64,000 bases of DNA from Kalaharituber pfeilii (lineage: Eukaryota; Ascomycota; Pezizomycetes; Pezizales; Pezizaceae), in NCBI GenBank assembly GCA_015179045.1, contig WHUZ01000035.1, positions 186,001 through 250,000 on the forward strand. The letters run 5' to 3'. The translations under genes and the position numbers were made by a program. The notes under the pieces were generated by a model. The model was not told the origin of the DNA and searched no databases. It was given only the letters and a program-made list of their open reading frames with translations. Positions 62,258 to 64,000 of this stretch are shown piece after piece (the first letter of the stretch is position 1; each line of letters opens with the position of its first letter).

Positions 62258-64000
62258 ATTCACTTATCAGCCTTGGAATAAACAGGTCACCTGGTCTAAT
62301 GGGGAAGAAATGCTGACGAAACCAGCGGCAAACTTTCAAAGCAATAGAAAAAGGTAAGATGAAGGAATAAAAAGATTTTAGCTGATAGTTCTCAGTAGGA
62401 TATATGCTAGATAATGGAAATACCCATATTACCCTCTCAAAGAGCTGGGTGTCGAACTGGTGTTGCTTGGGGATCTATCAGCATAGGATTCATCCCTTCT
62501 TAAACGGTCTGCAAAGGCTCAATTCAAGAGGCAAAGGTTGATGTTCGGTAAATCCCAACAGGAAACAATACATAGCACACGTAAGCAATTTTTTTTTTTT
62601 TTCCTTCCTTCTTTGTTAAGACACTCGTTAACAGATTTCTCCTTGCATACTTCGTTAGGTGCTTCTTGACCGGTTGCTGAAGAAAAGCTTAACTCACTGG
62701 GACCACGGAAGAGCGACCGGCACAGCAAGGCCTGCCACGATGTCTATATTGATGCTATTTTCATCATCTCCCGACAACAATTTTTCAACAAAGGAAAGTA
62801 TCCTCTGTATCAATGACTCTCGCTCCTCCAATTCGCAAATTTCATAATGATGTGTGAACCGTGATATCCACACCGGTTCCCATAAATCGATACCACCAGT
62901 GGGACCTTCGCTAAGAAAGCCATGTCTGGCTCCTAGTTACTTTCATCGACCGTTGGTTCAATTCCACCAGGAGGTTGTACCATTGTGCAACTGACACATG
63001 CATTTGCTTGCTGTTTCACTCCTTGCAACCAATTCATGTGTCGGAAACCATGTACAACAGTGTAGGCATGGGCGTCAATGATTTTCGCAAGAAAGCTTCA
63101 ATTCAACTTTCTTCTTTTTCTCTACATCCATTGGTTATATTTCTGCTGTATTCTCGACAAGTTCGTATGGCTATACCATATTACTCTCTGGAGGCACAGT
63201 AAGTAATCACTGTTCCTATTTCAAAGTGCTCAGAAGCTCAGATTAATCAAGCTCATAGCTGACGAAGCTCAGAGGATATTTACACCGTACTCAAATCGGG
63301 CTTTCCGCAAATTTCGTTAATAACCTACCTTTCGCAATGTTATTGATTTCTTATGAGGCTCAAAAGTGAGCTCTGAAGAGATATTGGTGCTCTACGGCAA
63401 AGCCTCAAGGTTGCGTTACTCCCATTATGCGGAAAACATCGATTGAGACCATAAGGAAAGCCTTATGATTGCTCTTACGATGTGAATGCAATGGATACGA
63501 ACTCAAAAGTTTCACGTCATGCCATACATAGGACGTGAGATTCAAGGAGATCTGCAATGTTCAACGATCAACACTTCGTGTTATTATAGGTGCAAATTCA
63601 GAATTATCTTCCATGATGTTTTCTGATTCATCAAAAAGGCAAATCTATGTTCCAGCCAAGATAAATCGGCACAAGTGTGCCTGGAATTTATGAGGACTCA
63701 CCGGTTGACAGCTGTGGTTGGGTTTTTTTAATCCATGCAACAAGTGTCTCATTGGCATTTTAGCTGATTGATCTGGCAATGCACGATTAACGCAAAGGGA
63801 TATCGGACGAAAGAAACGCTACAGTGTGGAAACCTGGTGAAAAGCCTACGGGAGATTTTTTCCACATACTTTCCGAAGCTTGATGGAAAAATCCATCCCT
63901 GCAGTTGGGACTTATCAACACTCTCCCCCTCCGCTACATTGTTGTACAAGACTAATTTATGTGAGATTCAGACAGGATGTGACACATCTCGCAATTAGAG
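62258..64000. other. Gene-free right edge
   Basis: Short unsupported frames only. A T run lies at about 62588-62602. A gene beginning beyond the window edge cannot be excluded. Confidence 0.4.

Noticed and set aside
62940..62980. B-box-like GGTTCAATTCC suggesting a tRNA gene
   Set aside because: No A box or cloverleaf could be built upstream, and the T-stem is imperfect.
1..64000. CRISPR array, bacterial operons, riboswitches
   Set aside because: The window is clearly eukaryotic (spliced fungal genes). No regularly spaced direct repeats of CRISPR type were seen.

Overview
The window is nuclear DNA of a filamentous ascomycete (Pezizomycotina; an Eurotiales-like fungus is an inference). Genes are split by short introns, mostly about 50-95 nt, with GTRAGT-type donors, CTAAY/CTGAC-like branch sites and YAG acceptors. 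The families are typically fungal: Zn2Cys6 regulator, fatty alcohol oxidase, secreted M43 protease, TauD/TfdA dioxygenase and an AA11-like copper oxygenase. All joined gene models below were assembled by hand from the reading frames. Where an exon chain is given, its summed length is a multiple of three.

Layout. 1-2.8 kb: no gene. 2.8-4.3 kb (+): low-complexity protein with a five-codon MGCGK first exon. 4.3-7.4 kb: T-rich and A-rich non-coding DNA. 7.4-11.5 kb (-): a decayed locus. An AA11-like lytic polysaccharide monooxygenase pseudogene and Thr-rich coding fragments are interrupted by a 5'-truncated Tad1-like LINE and a 1.2-kb long-arm foldback element. 15.5-16.9 kb (-): TauD/TfdA-type 2-oxoglutarate dioxygenase. 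17.2-17.9 kb: unexplained GC-rich block. 27.0-31.0 kb (-): 1223-aa Zn2Cys6 regulator. 33.8-38.7 kb: two related TA-flanked inverted-repeat elements. 39.8-42.6 kb (-): long-chain fatty alcohol oxidase. 43.9-44.9 kb (-): secreted M43 (MEP1-like) metalloprotease. 45-61 kb: about 16 kb with almost no genes but several tiny insertions. 61.3-62.3 kb (-): GNAT acetyltransferase.

The genes do not form an evident pathway or biosynthetic cluster. They look like scattered accessory, catabolic and secreted functions in a repeat-scarred, gene-poor and possibly subtelomeric region.

The most interesting signal is a set of very small insertions. (a) There are six copies of an approximately 38-nt unit. All start at the same 5' end, five carry a homopolymer A tail (one is atypical), and five are flanked by 8-13 bp target duplications. 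The terminal stem shows a compensatory base-pair change. (b) There are nine exact copies of the 10-mer TAGTCTGGTT. Several of these, plus one variant, are 11-32 nt inserts flanked by 6-10 bp direct repeats. Both look like unnamed mobile micro-elements.
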